Shown: positions 1 to 7,201, numbered from the stretch's first letter. The stretch: 7,597 nt of DNA from Spirochaetales bacterium (GCA_023139255.1 JAGLNY010000196.1:1-7597), one strand, 5' to 3'. Numbers and translations are program-made. Notes: a model not told the origin generated them from the letters alone.

Positions 1-1530
1 GAATAAAACTGCAATATCGGATTTTTTGACAACACTTACAGCTTCCTCAAAACCTTCTTTTGAATTACCGGTTAACCTACATCCTTCAGCAAAATAAACG
101 TCAATAGTATCTCCGGCTTTCTTTCGGATTCCTTCCAGGGGCGTAACCACATCTACCCCATAACTACCATAACCTCCCAATCTTGCCTCATCCGCATTGG
201 GGCCTATAACGGCAATTGAACTTACTTTCCTGGTGAAGGGTAATATCCCGTCATTTTTCAATAAAACAATCGATTTTCTGGCAGTTTTCAAAGCCAACAT
301 TCGATGTTCTTCGCAATCACAAATCATTTCGGCATACTCAGGGTCAACATAGGGATCATCAAACAAACCCAACCAATATTTAGCCTTTAAAAACCGTCGG
401 ACTGATATGTTAATCACTTCTTCGGACAGTTCTCCTTTCTCGACCAGCCCAAACAGTTCATCATAACAAACGCTGGCAGGCAGTTCTATATCCATACCAG
501 CCTCTAAAGCTCTTTTGGCAGCCTCAGCATTCGTATCAGCAATATTATGTAATACCTTTAATCGCAAAACAGCATGATAATCTGAAACTACAAATCCTTC
601 GAATCCCCATTCTCCCCTCAGAATATCCGTGAGAAGTCTTCTATTACAATGACAGGGACTTCCCTCAATCGAGTTATAGGCAGCCATAACCGACAGGGCA
701 TTCGCTTCTTCAATACACGCCTTGAAAGCCGGAAAATAAATTTCCCTCAATGTTCTTTCAGATATATCAATCGAGGTACTATCCCTTCCACCATCTCCGA
801 CAAAGTTTGCCGCAAAGTGCTTGGGTGTTGCGATAACCTTTTGATCCTGAACACCCCGTACAAAGGAGACAGCCATAGCCGTTGTTAGATAAGGATCTTC
901 ACCATATGTTTCTTCTGTTCTCCCGCATCTGGGATCCCGGGCAATATTCATTGTCGGGGCAAGACCCTGATTAACACCCCGCGCTTTTGTCTCCTTCCCG
1001 ATAACTGTCGATACTTCTGACATCAATTCAGGATCCCAACTACTAGCTAGAGCTATTGCCTGAGGAAAAATCGTACAACCGTTACCTGCACAACCATGCA
1101 AACATTCATCATGGATAATCAACGGGATACCTAAATGAGTCTGCTCTAAAGCGAATTTTTGAATCTCATTTGAGAATGCTGCACTATCCCCGGGAGAGAA
1201 GTGTCTGAGAGCTGCGCTGAACTGACCCAACTCACAGTCCTCATTGTCTGTGAAAGACTCTTTCCAATATTTTTTCCAGTAATTCGTTGCCGCAACCTGC
1301 ATTATACTCGTTTTCTGATTGAGAGATTGCATAAATAATCCTTCAAGTTCTCTCCTTTTCACTTGCGGTATACCATCAAGCAAATCGGAGAACGTTTTCG
1401 CCGAAAGATTGTACATGCCACTTGCTTTTAACTGGGCAATTTTTTCTTTTAAACCCATTCTTTTTAATAAATCTTCAACCCGCTCATCAACGGGTAATTC
1501 AGGATTTTGATAGGATTTTATATTTTCCAC
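1..1530 (-). CDS. Glycoside hydrolase family 3 enzyme (beta-glucosidase/beta-xylosidase type), C-terminus cut off by window edge
   Basis: Exo-acting retaining beta-glycosidase that removes terminal sugars from the non-reducing end of oligosaccharides. The 510 visible codons cover the whole catalytic (alpha/beta) barrel and the start of the second domain. Family landmarks appear in order: N-terminal VEDLLKRMGLKEKIAQL (residues 18-34), DECLHG (140-145), TIFPQ (153-157), RDPRCGRTEETYGEDPYL (198-215), KHFAAN (236-241) and GFEGFVVSDYHAV (309-321). Asp317 in SDY is the expected nucleophile. The acid/base residue should lie in the missing part; full-length members are usually about 700-800 residues. 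There is no signal peptide, so the enzyme is probably cytoplasmic and acts on imported oligosaccharides. The start is GTG at 1528-1530 with AGGAG 8 bases upstream; the nearby ATGs are in another frame. It lies 77 bp downstream of the lyxose isomerase gene, so the two are probably co-transcribed. The family is certain; substrate (xyloside, glucoside or other) is not. Confidence 0.93.
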   Translation of the reverse strand, partial: MENIKSYQNPELPVDERVEDLLKRMGLKEKIAQLKASGMYNLSAKTFSDLLDGIPQVKRRELEGLFMQSLNQKTSIMQVAATNYWKKYWKESFTDNEDCELGQFSAALRHFSPGDSAAFSNEIQKFALEQTHLGIPLIIHDECLHGCAGNGCTIFPQAIALASSWDPELMSEVSTVIGKETKARGVNQGLAPTMNIARDPRCGRTEETYGEDPYLTTAMAVSFVRGVQDQKVIATPKHFAANFVGDGGRDSTSIDISERTLREIYFPAFKACIEEANALSVMAAYNSIEGSPCHCNRRLLTDILRGEWGFEGFVVSDYHAVLRLKVLHNIADTNAEAAKRALEAGMDIELPASVCYDELFGLVEKGELSEEVINISVRRFLKAKYWLGLFDDPYVDPEYAEMICDCEEHRMLALKTARKSIVLLKNDGILPFTRKVSSIAVIGPNADEARLGGYGSYGVDVVTPLEGIRKKAGDTIDVYFAEGCRLTGNSKEGFEEAVSVVKKSDIAVLF

Positions 1531-1538
1531 TTGATTCT

Positions 1539-1543
1539 CTCCT
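1539..1543 (-). promoter_or_regulatory. Ribosome binding site deciding the GTG start of the GH3 gene
   Basis: The minus strand reads GAGGAGAG here, with the AGGAG core 8 bases before the GTG at 1528-1530. The two ATG codons just upstream (minus strand, near 1544-1551) are out of frame with the GH3 reading frame, and one overlaps this site. GTG is therefore the only well-placed start. Confidence 0.75.
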
Positions 1544-1607
1544 CATGTTCATCTTATTCAATGTTTGATCGATTATTAACTAGTACTGTTTGTTCAGTCA
1601 CTCACTA

Positions 1608-2279
1608 TCAGCTATACTCCGTACATAGCAGGTGTCTTGGTTTTTCATCTTCATCAATCAGGGGGAACCGATCCCCGGACAGTAACCAGAAATTATCTCT
1701 ATGATCATCAGACAGGCTGGAAACTTCAAGAGATAAAGTATTCCCGCAACCTTCCTCTGCCCAGAACTCATGATAAATATTATTATCACAGAATACCGAT
1801 TCTCCAGGAGTCAACCGGATTTCCTCTCCTGCTTGAACCTGTCTATGTATACCATCAACTGTAATATCAACAGTGTCTTTTGAGAGGTCGTTATCCTTTG
1901 AAACACGCCAGAAGGTAATTAGCACGTTCCCCGGTCCCTGATTGATGATATCTTCGAGCTTTTTCTTGTGGTAATGGATTGGGGATTTTTGTCCTTCCAG
2001 CAAATACATAGCTTTCTGGCAATATTGTTTTTTATATCGCTCATCTACTGCCAAACCATTACGTAAAACAAAAATCGTTCTTCCAACTTTCCTGAAATCA
2101 TTAAGGCCAAAGTCCGTTACATCCCATCCAATTTCCGTTTTTCTTATTTCATCACATTCTGAACCTTTTTTTTCCCAAATCTCAGGACTCCAATATGCAA
2201 AAGGCGGCAGGCTGAGCTTCATGCTCTTGAATAATTCAATAGCCCCCTCAATAGTTTCATTTATCTCTGATCGTTTCAT
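1608..2279 (-). CDS. D-lyxose ketol-isomerase family protein (cupin fold)
   Basis: Predicted sugar isomerase interconverting D-lyxose and D-xylulose (EC 5.3.1.15); characterised relatives also act on D-mannose/D-fructose. The 223 residues match the usual length of this family of about 225. The cupin metal site is clear: His102 and His104 (IHYHKKKLED), Glu109, and His170 in NNIYHEFWAEEG. As I recall, this pattern and its numbering fit the Mn-binding residues of the E. coli O157 lyxose isomerase within one position. Other family-like blocks are GNVLITFW (117-124) and LTPGESVF (156-163). The protein is soluble and cytoplasmic. Its ATG is preceded by AAGGA (2286-2290) at a spacing of 6 bases. It is the first gene of a probable operon with the GH3 gene and is divergent from a ROK regulator. 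This suggests that it processes the sugar released by the glycosidase. Mannose or lyxose as true substrate cannot be decided from sequence. Confidence 0.88.
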   Translation of the reverse strand: MKRSEINETIEGAIELFKSMKLSLPPFAYWSPEIWEKKGSECDEIRKTEIGWDVTDFGLNDFRKVGRTIFVLRNGLAVDERYKKQYCQKAMYLLEGQKSPIHYHKKKLEDIINQGPGNVLITFWRVSKDNDLSKDTVDITVDGIHRQVQAGEEIRLTPGESVFCDNNIYHEFWAEEGCGNTLSLEVSSLSDDHRDNFWLLSGDRFPLIDEDEKPRHLLCTEYS

Positions 2280-2359
2280 TTTTTTTCCTTATATAATATT
2301 ATTTCGTTTGAAATGCAGTAACAGTATCCACCATGCTAACGTGCTTACCAGAACAACCC

Positions 2360-2383
2360 TTAGCCAAACACCAAAAAAACTAA
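2360..2383. promoter_or_regulatory. Candidate operator with TTAG...CTAA ends (XylR-like spacing)
   Basis: A 24-bp element begins TTAGCCAAA and ends AAACTAA. Its ends are inverted (TTAG/CTAA) with an A/C-rich interior. The outer half-sites and overall length resemble the ROK-type XylR operator of Bacillus, which has TTAGTTTGTT and AACAAACTAA arms over 25 bp. Only the outer 4 bp are perfectly symmetrical here. The element touches a minus-strand TATAAT at 2383-2388, upstream of the lyxose isomerase gene, which is a sensible place for a repressor to act. The assignment is inference from position and partial similarity. Confidence 0.3.
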
Positions 2384-2399
2384 TTATAATAGTAAAATA

Positions 2400-2429
2400 A
2401 GAATAACATATATATTAAAGAATTGTCAA
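2400..2429 (-). promoter_or_regulatory. Candidate promoter for the lyxose isomerase-GH3 operon
   Basis: On the minus strand there is a perfect -35 hexamer TTGACA (2424-2429). An 18-bp spacer follows, then a moderate -10, TATTCT (2400-2405, 4 of 6 matches). A perfect TATAAT also occurs downstream at 2383-2388 but lacks a good -35. Either would give a leader of roughly 100 bases before the ATG at 2279. The surrounding DNA is very AT-rich, so chance matches are likely. Confidence 0.35.
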
Positions 2430-2445
2430 ATGGTATATAAATCAT

Positions 2446-2473
2446 TAGATATATTACTTGCACTTTCTATAAT
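2446..2473 (+). promoter_or_regulatory. Candidate promoter for the ROK regulator gene
   Basis: A perfect -10 hexamer TATAAT (2468-2473) is preceded, with a 16-bp spacer, by TAGATA (2446-2451, 4 of 6 matches to TTGACA). Transcription would start near 2480, giving a leader of about 100 bases. It lies back to back with the candidate minus-strand promoter, with 16 bp between their -35 elements. Confidence 0.4.
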
Positions 2474-2490
2474 AATGAATTAACATAGAA
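2465..2490. promoter_or_regulatory. Inverted repeat overlapping the ROK gene -10: candidate autoregulatory operator
   Basis: Perfect 6-bp arms TTCTAT (2465-2470) and ATAGAA (2485-2490) flank a 14-bp AT-rich spacer. Similarity extends outward with one indel (ACTTTCTAT against ACTTCTAT read from the other strand). The repeat covers the -10 TATAAT and the expected transcription start, so a bound dimer would block the promoter. Repression by the adjacent ROK protein is inference. Confidence 0.3.
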
Positions 2491-2573
2491 GTATGGTTTT
2501 TTGCAACTGGTCTAACTGCCTTCGCTTCTGTCCTGGGTGGATATAAATCAAGATCTCAGATAGAATATTGATT

Positions 2574-2577
2574 GGAG
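2574..2577 (+). promoter_or_regulatory. Ribosome binding site favouring the TTG start at 2584 for the ROK gene
   Basis: GGAG at 2574-2577 lies 6 bases before TTG at 2584-2586. The alternative in-frame TTG at 2572-2574 overlaps this site and has no Shine-Dalgarno of its own. Starting at 2584 gives an N-terminus MNKKSAEQNGLIKQKN, which looks like that of other ROK repressors. Confidence 0.7.
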
Positions 2578-2583
2578 ATAAGT

Positions 2584-3798
2584 TTGAATAAAAAATCAGC
2601 TGAACAGAACGGATTAATAAAACAAAAAAACGTTTCTGAAGTGCTTCAGGTAATGCTTCATAATCACACTGTATCACGTGTTGACATTGCAATGCAGACA
2701 AATCTTACGCCAGCGACCATATCTAATATAATTGCCAAGTTAAAAAAAGCTAATATTGTAAAATTTGTTGGTATAGGTGATTCGAGCGGCGGCAGGCGGC
2801 CAATGTTAGTGGAAATAAACCCGAAATCTTTCTATTGTATTGGTATTGATATAGGTATAACGTATGCAATCGCCTTGATAATGGACCTCCATGCCAATAT
2901 CATCCACAAAAAGAGATTAACCATTAAAGCCAGTGAGAATCTCAAGAAGGTTTTGAATGATATTCGTGAGATGGTCGAAGATGTGATATCGGCATCAGGA
3001 ATTGATAGAACAATAATACTAGGGATGGGAATCAGTTTTCTTGGGCTAATCAACATGGAAACCGGAATTGCTATTCACGCACCAAACTTACCTGCCTGGC
3101 GAAATGAACCTCTCGTTATGTTTTTTCAGAAAGCTTTGGGTTTCAATACTTTTTTAATTAATAACGCAAAAGCAATGACGCTGGGGGAGGCTCGCTTTGG
3201 GGTCGGCAAGGGAAAAAAGTTTTTATTCGGGGTGATTATCGCCGAAGGGATTGGCAGCGGTATCATCATTGACGGTAAATTATATACTGGTTTCCATGGT
3301 TCTGCAGGTGAGTTTGGGCACATGACAGAGGGTCTTTCGGGAGCTGTCTGCAGCTGTGGTAATTTGGGGTGTCTTCAGGCAATTGCCAGCGAATCAGCTG
3401 TAGAAACCAATGCACTCAGAATTATTAAATCCGGCTGCAATTCCATACTCAACGAATATATGGATAAAAACAATAGTACTTTACCCATAACTACCATAGT
3501 TAACGCGGCTAATCAAGGCGATGAGGCTGCTGTACAAATTATCCAACAGGCGGTTACCTATCTCGGAATAGGATTGGCCAATACAGTCAACTTGTTAAGC
3601 CCGGAGATGATTATTATCGGGGGAAGTTCATTACCTCTATATGTTCCATTTATCGATATACTAAAAAAAGTTATTAAAGAAAAGGCTTATACAGCTGAAA
3701 TAGGACTCCCGGAAATTAAGGTATCTTCTCTCGGTGAAAATGCCAGTTGTATCGGCGCGGCAACAGTTGTTATGCATCATGCTTTTAGTACGAACTGA
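2584..3798 (+). CDS. ROK-family transcriptional repressor (XylR/NagC type)
   Basis: DNA-binding sugar-responsive regulator of 404 residues, the usual size for ROK repressors. An N-terminal winged helix-turn-helix spans about residues 17-60 (SRVDIAMQTNLTPATISNII), followed by SSGGRRP (67-73). A sugar-kinase-like ROK domain begins at GIDIGITYA (87-95). The ROK signature GIGSGIIIDGKLYTG (222-236) leads into the zinc site GHMTE...CSCGNLGC, with His246, Cys256, Cys258 and Cys263 all present. The position of the catalytic Asp in ROK kinases (NDAN) reads NNAK (193-196), so Asn194 replaces Asp. With the HTH, this indicates a regulator and not a sugar kinase. It is divergent from the lyxose isomerase-GH3 operon, which is its most likely target; two inverted repeats in the shared promoter region are candidate operators. 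The inducer is unknown; the sugar released by the GH3 enzyme is a reasonable guess. Confidence 0.93.
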   Translation: MNKKSAEQNGLIKQKNVSEVLQVMLHNHTVSRVDIAMQTNLTPATISNIIAKLKKANIVKFVGIGDSSGGRRPMLVEINPKSFYCIGIDIGITYAIALIMDLHANIIHKKRLTIKASENLKKVLNDIREMVEDVISASGIDRTIILGMGISFLGLINMETGIAIHAPNLPAWRNEPLVMFFQKALGFNTFLINNAKAMTLGEARFGVGKGKKFLFGVIIAEGIGSGIIIDGKLYTGFHGSAGEFGHMTEGLSGAVCSCGNLGCLQAIASESAVETNALRIIKSGCNSILNEYMDKNNSTLPITTIVNAANQGDEAAVQIIQQAVTYLGIGLANTVNLLSPEMIIIGGSSLPLYVPFIDILKKVIKEKAYTAEIGLPEIKVSSLGENASCIGAATVVMHHAFSTN

Positions 3799-3867
3799 GT
3801 ACTTTTACAGGTATATTCCCTTTGTTGAGTATATACACAGCTTCCAATACCTAATTTTCTTTCAGAA

Positions 3868-3992
3868 TTACTCCAACAAGCTTTTCATGATCAGCAGATC
3901 AAGTTCTTCATAGTCCTGCTCGGCGATAAACTATTCAGCTCTTGTATAGCCTTGACGTCAAGACCAGTCCATTCACCCTTGCTGCCATTAGG
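3868..3992 (-). pseudogene. Possible frameshifted C-terminal remnant of an unidentified gene
   Basis: The minus strand of this convergent intergenic region has coding-like peptides in two frames that join if one indel is assumed. The first reads SKGEWTGLDVKAIQELNSLS (about 3929-3983). The second reads AEQDYEELDLLIMKSLLE and ends in TAA at 3868-3870. Upstream the frame is closed by stop codons, and no start or ribosome binding site is visible. It follows the aminotransferase gene on the same strand, so it may be the decayed last gene of that operon. I cannot assign a family, and open peptides this short can occur by chance. No hairpin with a T-run was found in 3799-4012, so how the two converging transcripts end is not visible. 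Confidence 0.25.
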
Positions 3993-4012
3993 CTATGTTT
4001 ATCCAAAAGTCA

Positions 4013-5287
4013 CTATAATTCTATCACTTCCCCGATATTATCAAATACTTTTCTAAAGGCCTCAACATAATGGTTCATTAACTCCAAACCATTCGGCGGA
4101 CAGATCGGAACGCGCATGATAAATGAATCGTCAATCAGTTTCACTGTCTCAGGATAATCTTCTACAGAATACTTTATATCCCTGGCATGGGTACAACTCC
4201 AGGGGCATCCTTTTCCATAGCCTTCTTTTAATTGAAAAAGGGTTTGTCCCGGCAGAGGCATAAATTGCCATTCCATCACGTTGACACCTTCAGCGTTCAG
4301 GGCTTTTTGTGTTTTCTGCCTGAATTCTTTTGCCCCCATATGAATTCCCATTGCTTTGGGGTTTAGCCTGATCCGGTAAATATGATAAATATGTGTACTG
4401 TCCTCAGATTCACTGGGGGAAATTATCCCCTTGATTTCTTTCAGATGACTCGTCAGGTACCGGGCGTTCTTGCACCTAAGCCGGTTGTTCTCATCCAGCC
4501 GCCGTAATTGGCTCCGGGTAAAAGCTGCCGGCATCTCCTGACTCCGATACATCCAGCCCATACCATAGGCGTTATAGTCTCTTTTTTGCCCTTTCTTTTG
4601 GGGTATTTCTCCAAACATACGTACCATTGCTGCTTTATCAGAGTATTCTTCGTTGTTGGTATTAAAGAGCCCTCCTTCTCCCCCGGCAAGATTTTTCGTG
4701 GTATTCAGACTGAATGCGGACATATCCCCTAACGCCCCAGCCTTGATACCTTTATATGTCGCCCCATGTGCCTGACAGGCATCTTCAATCACAACCAGAT
4801 TGTATTTTTTTGCGATCCTGTTTATCGAGTCCATATCTGCCGGTAAGCCATGGATATGAACAGGTATTATCGCCTTTGTTTTTTCTGAAATTTTTTCTTC
4901 AATTTGCTTTGGGTCTATATTGAAAGTCTTTGGGTCGATGTCTACAAAAACGGGAATTGCATTATGATGAAGTATACAGGAAGAAGAAGCTAAAAAACTA
5001 AAAGCTGAGGTTATAACTTCATCCCCCGGGCTGATTCCCGCTGCTGCCAGTGCTATATGCAGAGCAGCCGTTCCGCTATTCACAGCCAGACAGTGCCGGG
5101 TACCAACATACTTTGCCCATTCTTCCTGTAATGCGGTTACTTCAGGGGCAGAAACACCCCATAAAACCCCTCTGTCAAGCACGTCCATCACAGCCTTTTT
5201 GTCCTCTGCGGTAATTAAAGGCCACGGCCTTTCAAATCCTTCCGGGACCGTTCTTTTCCCACCGTTAATTGCCAGTTTTTTACTCAT
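4013..5287 (-). CDS. DegT/DnrJ/EryC1/StrS family PLP-dependent sugar aminotransferase
   Basis: Transfers an amino group, usually from glutamate or glutamine, to a keto-sugar or keto-cyclitol. The 424-residue protein is slightly longer than the common 370-400. Features in order: N-terminal LAINGGKRTVP (5-15), SGTAALH (71-77) for cofactor phosphate binding, PGDEVITSAFSFLA (87-100), the VIEDACQAHGA block (166-176) with Asp169 facing the pyridine nitrogen, and NTTKNLAGGEGGLF (195-208), where Lys198 is the expected Schiff-base lysine. GWMYRSQEMPAAF (244-256) matches the usual YRMSEIQAA region. All key residues are present, so it should be active. Its ATG overlaps the stop of the deacetylase gene (ATGA), and GGGAGGG (5297-5303) precedes it by 9 bases, so translation is coupled. 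The N-terminal style recalls the AHBA synthase/StsC/perosamine synthase branches, but the substrate is not determined. Pairing with the Gfo/Idh gene suggests an oxidise-then-aminate sequence. Confidence 0.92.
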   Translation of the reverse strand: MSKKLAINGGKRTVPEGFERPWPLITAEDKKAVMDVLDRGVLWGVSAPEVTALQEEWAKYVGTRHCLAVNSGTAALHIALAAAGISPGDEVITSAFSFLASSSCILHHNAIPVFVDIDPKTFNIDPKQIEEKISEKTKAIIPVHIHGLPADMDSINRIAKKYNLVVIEDACQAHGATYKGIKAGALGDMSAFSLNTTKNLAGGEGGLFNTNNEEYSDKAAMVRMFGEIPQKKGQKRDYNAYGMGWMYRSQEMPAAFTRSQLRRLDENNRLRCKNARYLTSHLKEIKGIISPSESEDSTHIYHIYRIRLNPKAMGIHMGAKEFRQKTQKALNAEGVNVMEWQFMPLPGQTLFQLKEGYGKGCPWSCTHARDIKYSVEDYPETVKLIDDSFIMRVPICPPNGLELMNHYVEAFRKVFDNIGEVIEL

Positions 5288-6141
5288 TTTGATAAGCCCT
5301 CCCTGATGGCTAAAGATTCTTTATAATAGTCAAGATAAGATCGTATTCTTACGCCGCGTTCAAGGGCATACGTTATTATCCTGCGGGTAATAAGCATTTC
5401 CGGGTCCTCTTTCAAACTGGACCAATCGTGCTGTACATAATTCCAGGTTAATTTATGTTCTGCTATGTAATCAATACCTTTTTTTATATGTTGGAAATAT
5501 TCTTCATGCTTATCCCAGCCATGTGAATTTCTCCAAACACAATCTTGCCAGCCCTGTACAGGAAATTCCAGAATGTCACCAAAGCCCTGCTCTTCGTACC
5601 AGAAAGGTTGTTTTGAAAACGGGACAGGAAACCAATCATGTTCATTACGGGCAAAGGTCCTGGAAAATCTAATGCCCGATTCATGAAGTATCTTTAAAAG
5701 GTCAAGGCGATCACTCAGCCCCCTATAATATCCATAAGGTCCGGTTAGCCCTATGCAATTGACATCCAAATATTTCTTAAATAATCCGTTTGTCTTTTGT
5801 ATTTCCTCCCTGATCTTCCCTGGATCCCCCCCGCTGTATACCGTTATTCCTGTTTCATTATCCTGAACTACAGTTTTAAGAAGAACATGGGAATATGTAT
5901 GCTGTTGTAAATCAAATAAATCCGCATGCTCTGCACTCACTTTTTGAAACTCTTTAATATTGTTCTCCAGTGTCATCCCGCAAATAAAAAGAGTACATGG
6001 TACCTGAAGCTCCTTGTGGAGCGGCACAGCAACCTTTAGAAACCGTGCCGCCTCCTCAAATCCAAAACCCCCTGTTCCCCGACTCTCTACATCGTAACCC
6101 AAAAGAAGTGTCGGATGTACATTCGATTGTTTCAAAATCAT
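5284..6141 (-). CDS. Polysaccharide deacetylase-like protein (NodB homology, carbohydrate esterase 4 type)
   Basis: Predicted metal-dependent deacetylase acting on an N- or O-acetylated sugar. Visible motifs: GYDVESRG (15-22) with Asp17 as the motif-1 metal ligand; LQQHTYSHVLL (78-88) with His81 and His85 as the HxxxH metal pair; TGPYGYYRG (133-141) at the place of the usual RxPYG block, without its Arg; and NYVQHDW (234-240), where His239 may be the motif-5 catalytic His. The 285 residues contain no signal peptide or membrane segment, so the protein is probably cytoplasmic, unlike many cell-wall deacetylases. ATG at 6139-6141 is preceded by AAGGGAG about 9 bases upstream. The gap to the oxidoreductase gene is 34 bp, and the 3' end overlaps the aminotransferase start by 4 bp. 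The non-standard motif 1 (single Asp) and motif 3 mark it as a divergent member; the substrate, and even deacetylase activity, are inferred. Confidence 0.8.
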   Translation of the reverse strand: MILKQSNVHPTLLLGYDVESRGTGGFGFEEAARFLKVAVPLHKELQVPCTLFICGMTLENNIKEFQKVSAEHADLFDLQQHTYSHVLLKTVVQDNETGITVYSGGDPGKIREEIQKTNGLFKKYLDVNCIGLTGPYGYYRGLSDRLDLLKILHESGIRFSRTFARNEHDWFPVPFSKQPFWYEEQGFGDILEFPVQGWQDCVWRNSHGWDKHEEYFQHIKKGIDYIAEHKLTWNYVQHDWSSLKEDPEMLITRRIITYALERGVRIRSYLDYYKESLAIREGLSK

Positions 6142-6175
6142 ATATATAATCTCCCTTTTTCACAAATCTGAAAAT

Positions 6176-7201
6176 TTAAGTAATAATAACCGCCTCACCA
6201 AGGTCAGAGGATCGGCGGACTGCGTCAATTAACTTCATGGTTAACCTGATGCTCTCCTTACTCACCGGGAGAGGTGCATCCTGATGTAAATATTTGGAGA
6301 ACTCTCGATAATAGGCCTCAGAAGAATTTACCTTGGTGATGGGAAAAACCATTTCCTGTTTAAATTCATGAAAGCCCCTCACTATTCGGGCTGTATTTTT
6401 TTCAATCGTTTTTTCACCACTCACTTGCAGTGTACCCTCTGCTCCTATAATGCACCAACGCGGAAGAGGTATCCTGTGATTGTTTGAGGCTTCAACCCGT
6501 GCAGAAATCCCATTAGCAAACAGGATTTCAGCCCAAAAATGGTCGTCCACTTCCTTACTCCAGATCTGTCGTTCCATTTTACCAAAAATCGTTTTTATTG
6601 GTGAAGGTATCATAAGCGTTAGCTGATCAAAGAGATGTGGTCCAAAATCAAGCAGTACCCCACCGCCGTATTGCTTTTCTAATCGCCATGGATGCGCTAT
6701 CCCTTGTGCTCCCCACCCACCCCAACCTGCAGAATAATTGGTTATCCTTGATTCAATACGGCAAATATCTCCCAGTAGATTTTCATCCAGTACTCTTCTA
6801 ATCAATGTATAATCCTGTTCCCATCGCCAGTTTTGAAAAACAGTAACTTTTTGACCTTGCCGGTCTGCCTCAATCAATATCTCATCTGCTTCCGCGTACG
6901 ATAGTGCGATAGGCTTTTCGATTATAAGGGATTTCCCCCGACGCAGCGCCTCTAAAGACCACTCCTTATGTTGACTCGTGTATGTCGCAATTACGATCCA
7001 CTGGATACGGGGATCATCAAGCAAGCCGAAATGATTGTCATATACTTGAGCATCGAAATTCTCCTTAAACTTCTCCCTTTGGGATTCTGAACGGCTGCTG
7101 CCAGCCGCCAGTTTCAATCCGGTTGTTGAAGAGATGTTCTCACAGTGACGCATTCCCATCCTTCCCAGACCAAGAACCCCAAGACATATTTCATTACTCA
7201 T
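6176..7201 (-). CDS. Gfo/Idh/MocA family NAD(P)-dependent oxidoreductase
   Basis: Soluble dehydrogenase or related redox enzyme acting on a sugar or cyclitol. The 341-residue protein has an N-terminal Rossmann fold with GVLGLGRMGMRH (8-19), the family hallmark EKP (95-97, Lys96 expected in catalysis), and a C-terminal domain with GGGVLLDFGPHLFD (179-192), in which Asp185 and His189 match the conserved DxGxH active-site pair. All family residues are intact. ATG at 7199-7201 has AAGGAG 9 bases upstream; an upstream in-frame ATG at 7235-7237 would add 12 hydrophilic residues before the Rossmann strand and is less likely. The start overlaps the sulfatase 3' end by 8 bp. With a DegT aminotransferase two genes downstream, it may generate the keto group that is aminated, as in scyllo-inosamine or kanosamine pathways; that is inference. 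Confidence 0.9.
   Translation of the reverse strand: MSNEICLGVLGLGRMGMRHCENISSTTGLKLAAGSSRSESQREKFKENFDAQVYDNHFGLLDDPRIQWIVIATYTSQHKEWSLEALRRGKSLIIEKPIALSYAEADEILIEADRQGQKVTVFQNWRWEQDYTLIRRVLDENLLGDICRIESRITNYSAGWGGWGAQGIAHPWRLEKQYGGGVLLDFGPHLFDQLTLMIPSPIKTIFGKMERQIWSKEVDDHFWAEILFANGISARVEASNNHRIPLPRWCIIGAEGTLQVSGEKTIEKNTARIVRGFHEFKQEMVFPITKVNSSEAYYREFSKYLHQDAPLPVSKESIRLTMKLIDAVRRSSDLGEAVIIT

Noticed and set aside
649..1510. Plus-strand open frames opposite the left-hand gene (for example 649-888 and 1319-1510)
   Set aside because: They lie entirely antisense to the GH3 gene, whose protein motifs are continuous on the minus strand, and their translations resemble no family.
2572..2583. TTG at 2572 as start of the ROK gene
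   Set aside because: It overlaps the GGAG that serves the TTG at 2584 and has no ribosome binding site of its own.
3811..3836. Inverted repeat GTATAT...ATATAC after the ROK gene as a terminator
   Set aside because: AT-only arms around a 14-base loop with no T-tract make a stable terminator unlikely.
3887..3900. Small hairpin TGATC-agca-GATCA as a terminator between the converging genes
   Set aside because: The stem is only 5 bp and no T-run follows on either strand.
4453..4732. Overlapping short open frames on both strands inside the aminotransferase gene
   Set aside because: They are alternative-frame shadows of a gene with a full set of DegT motifs.
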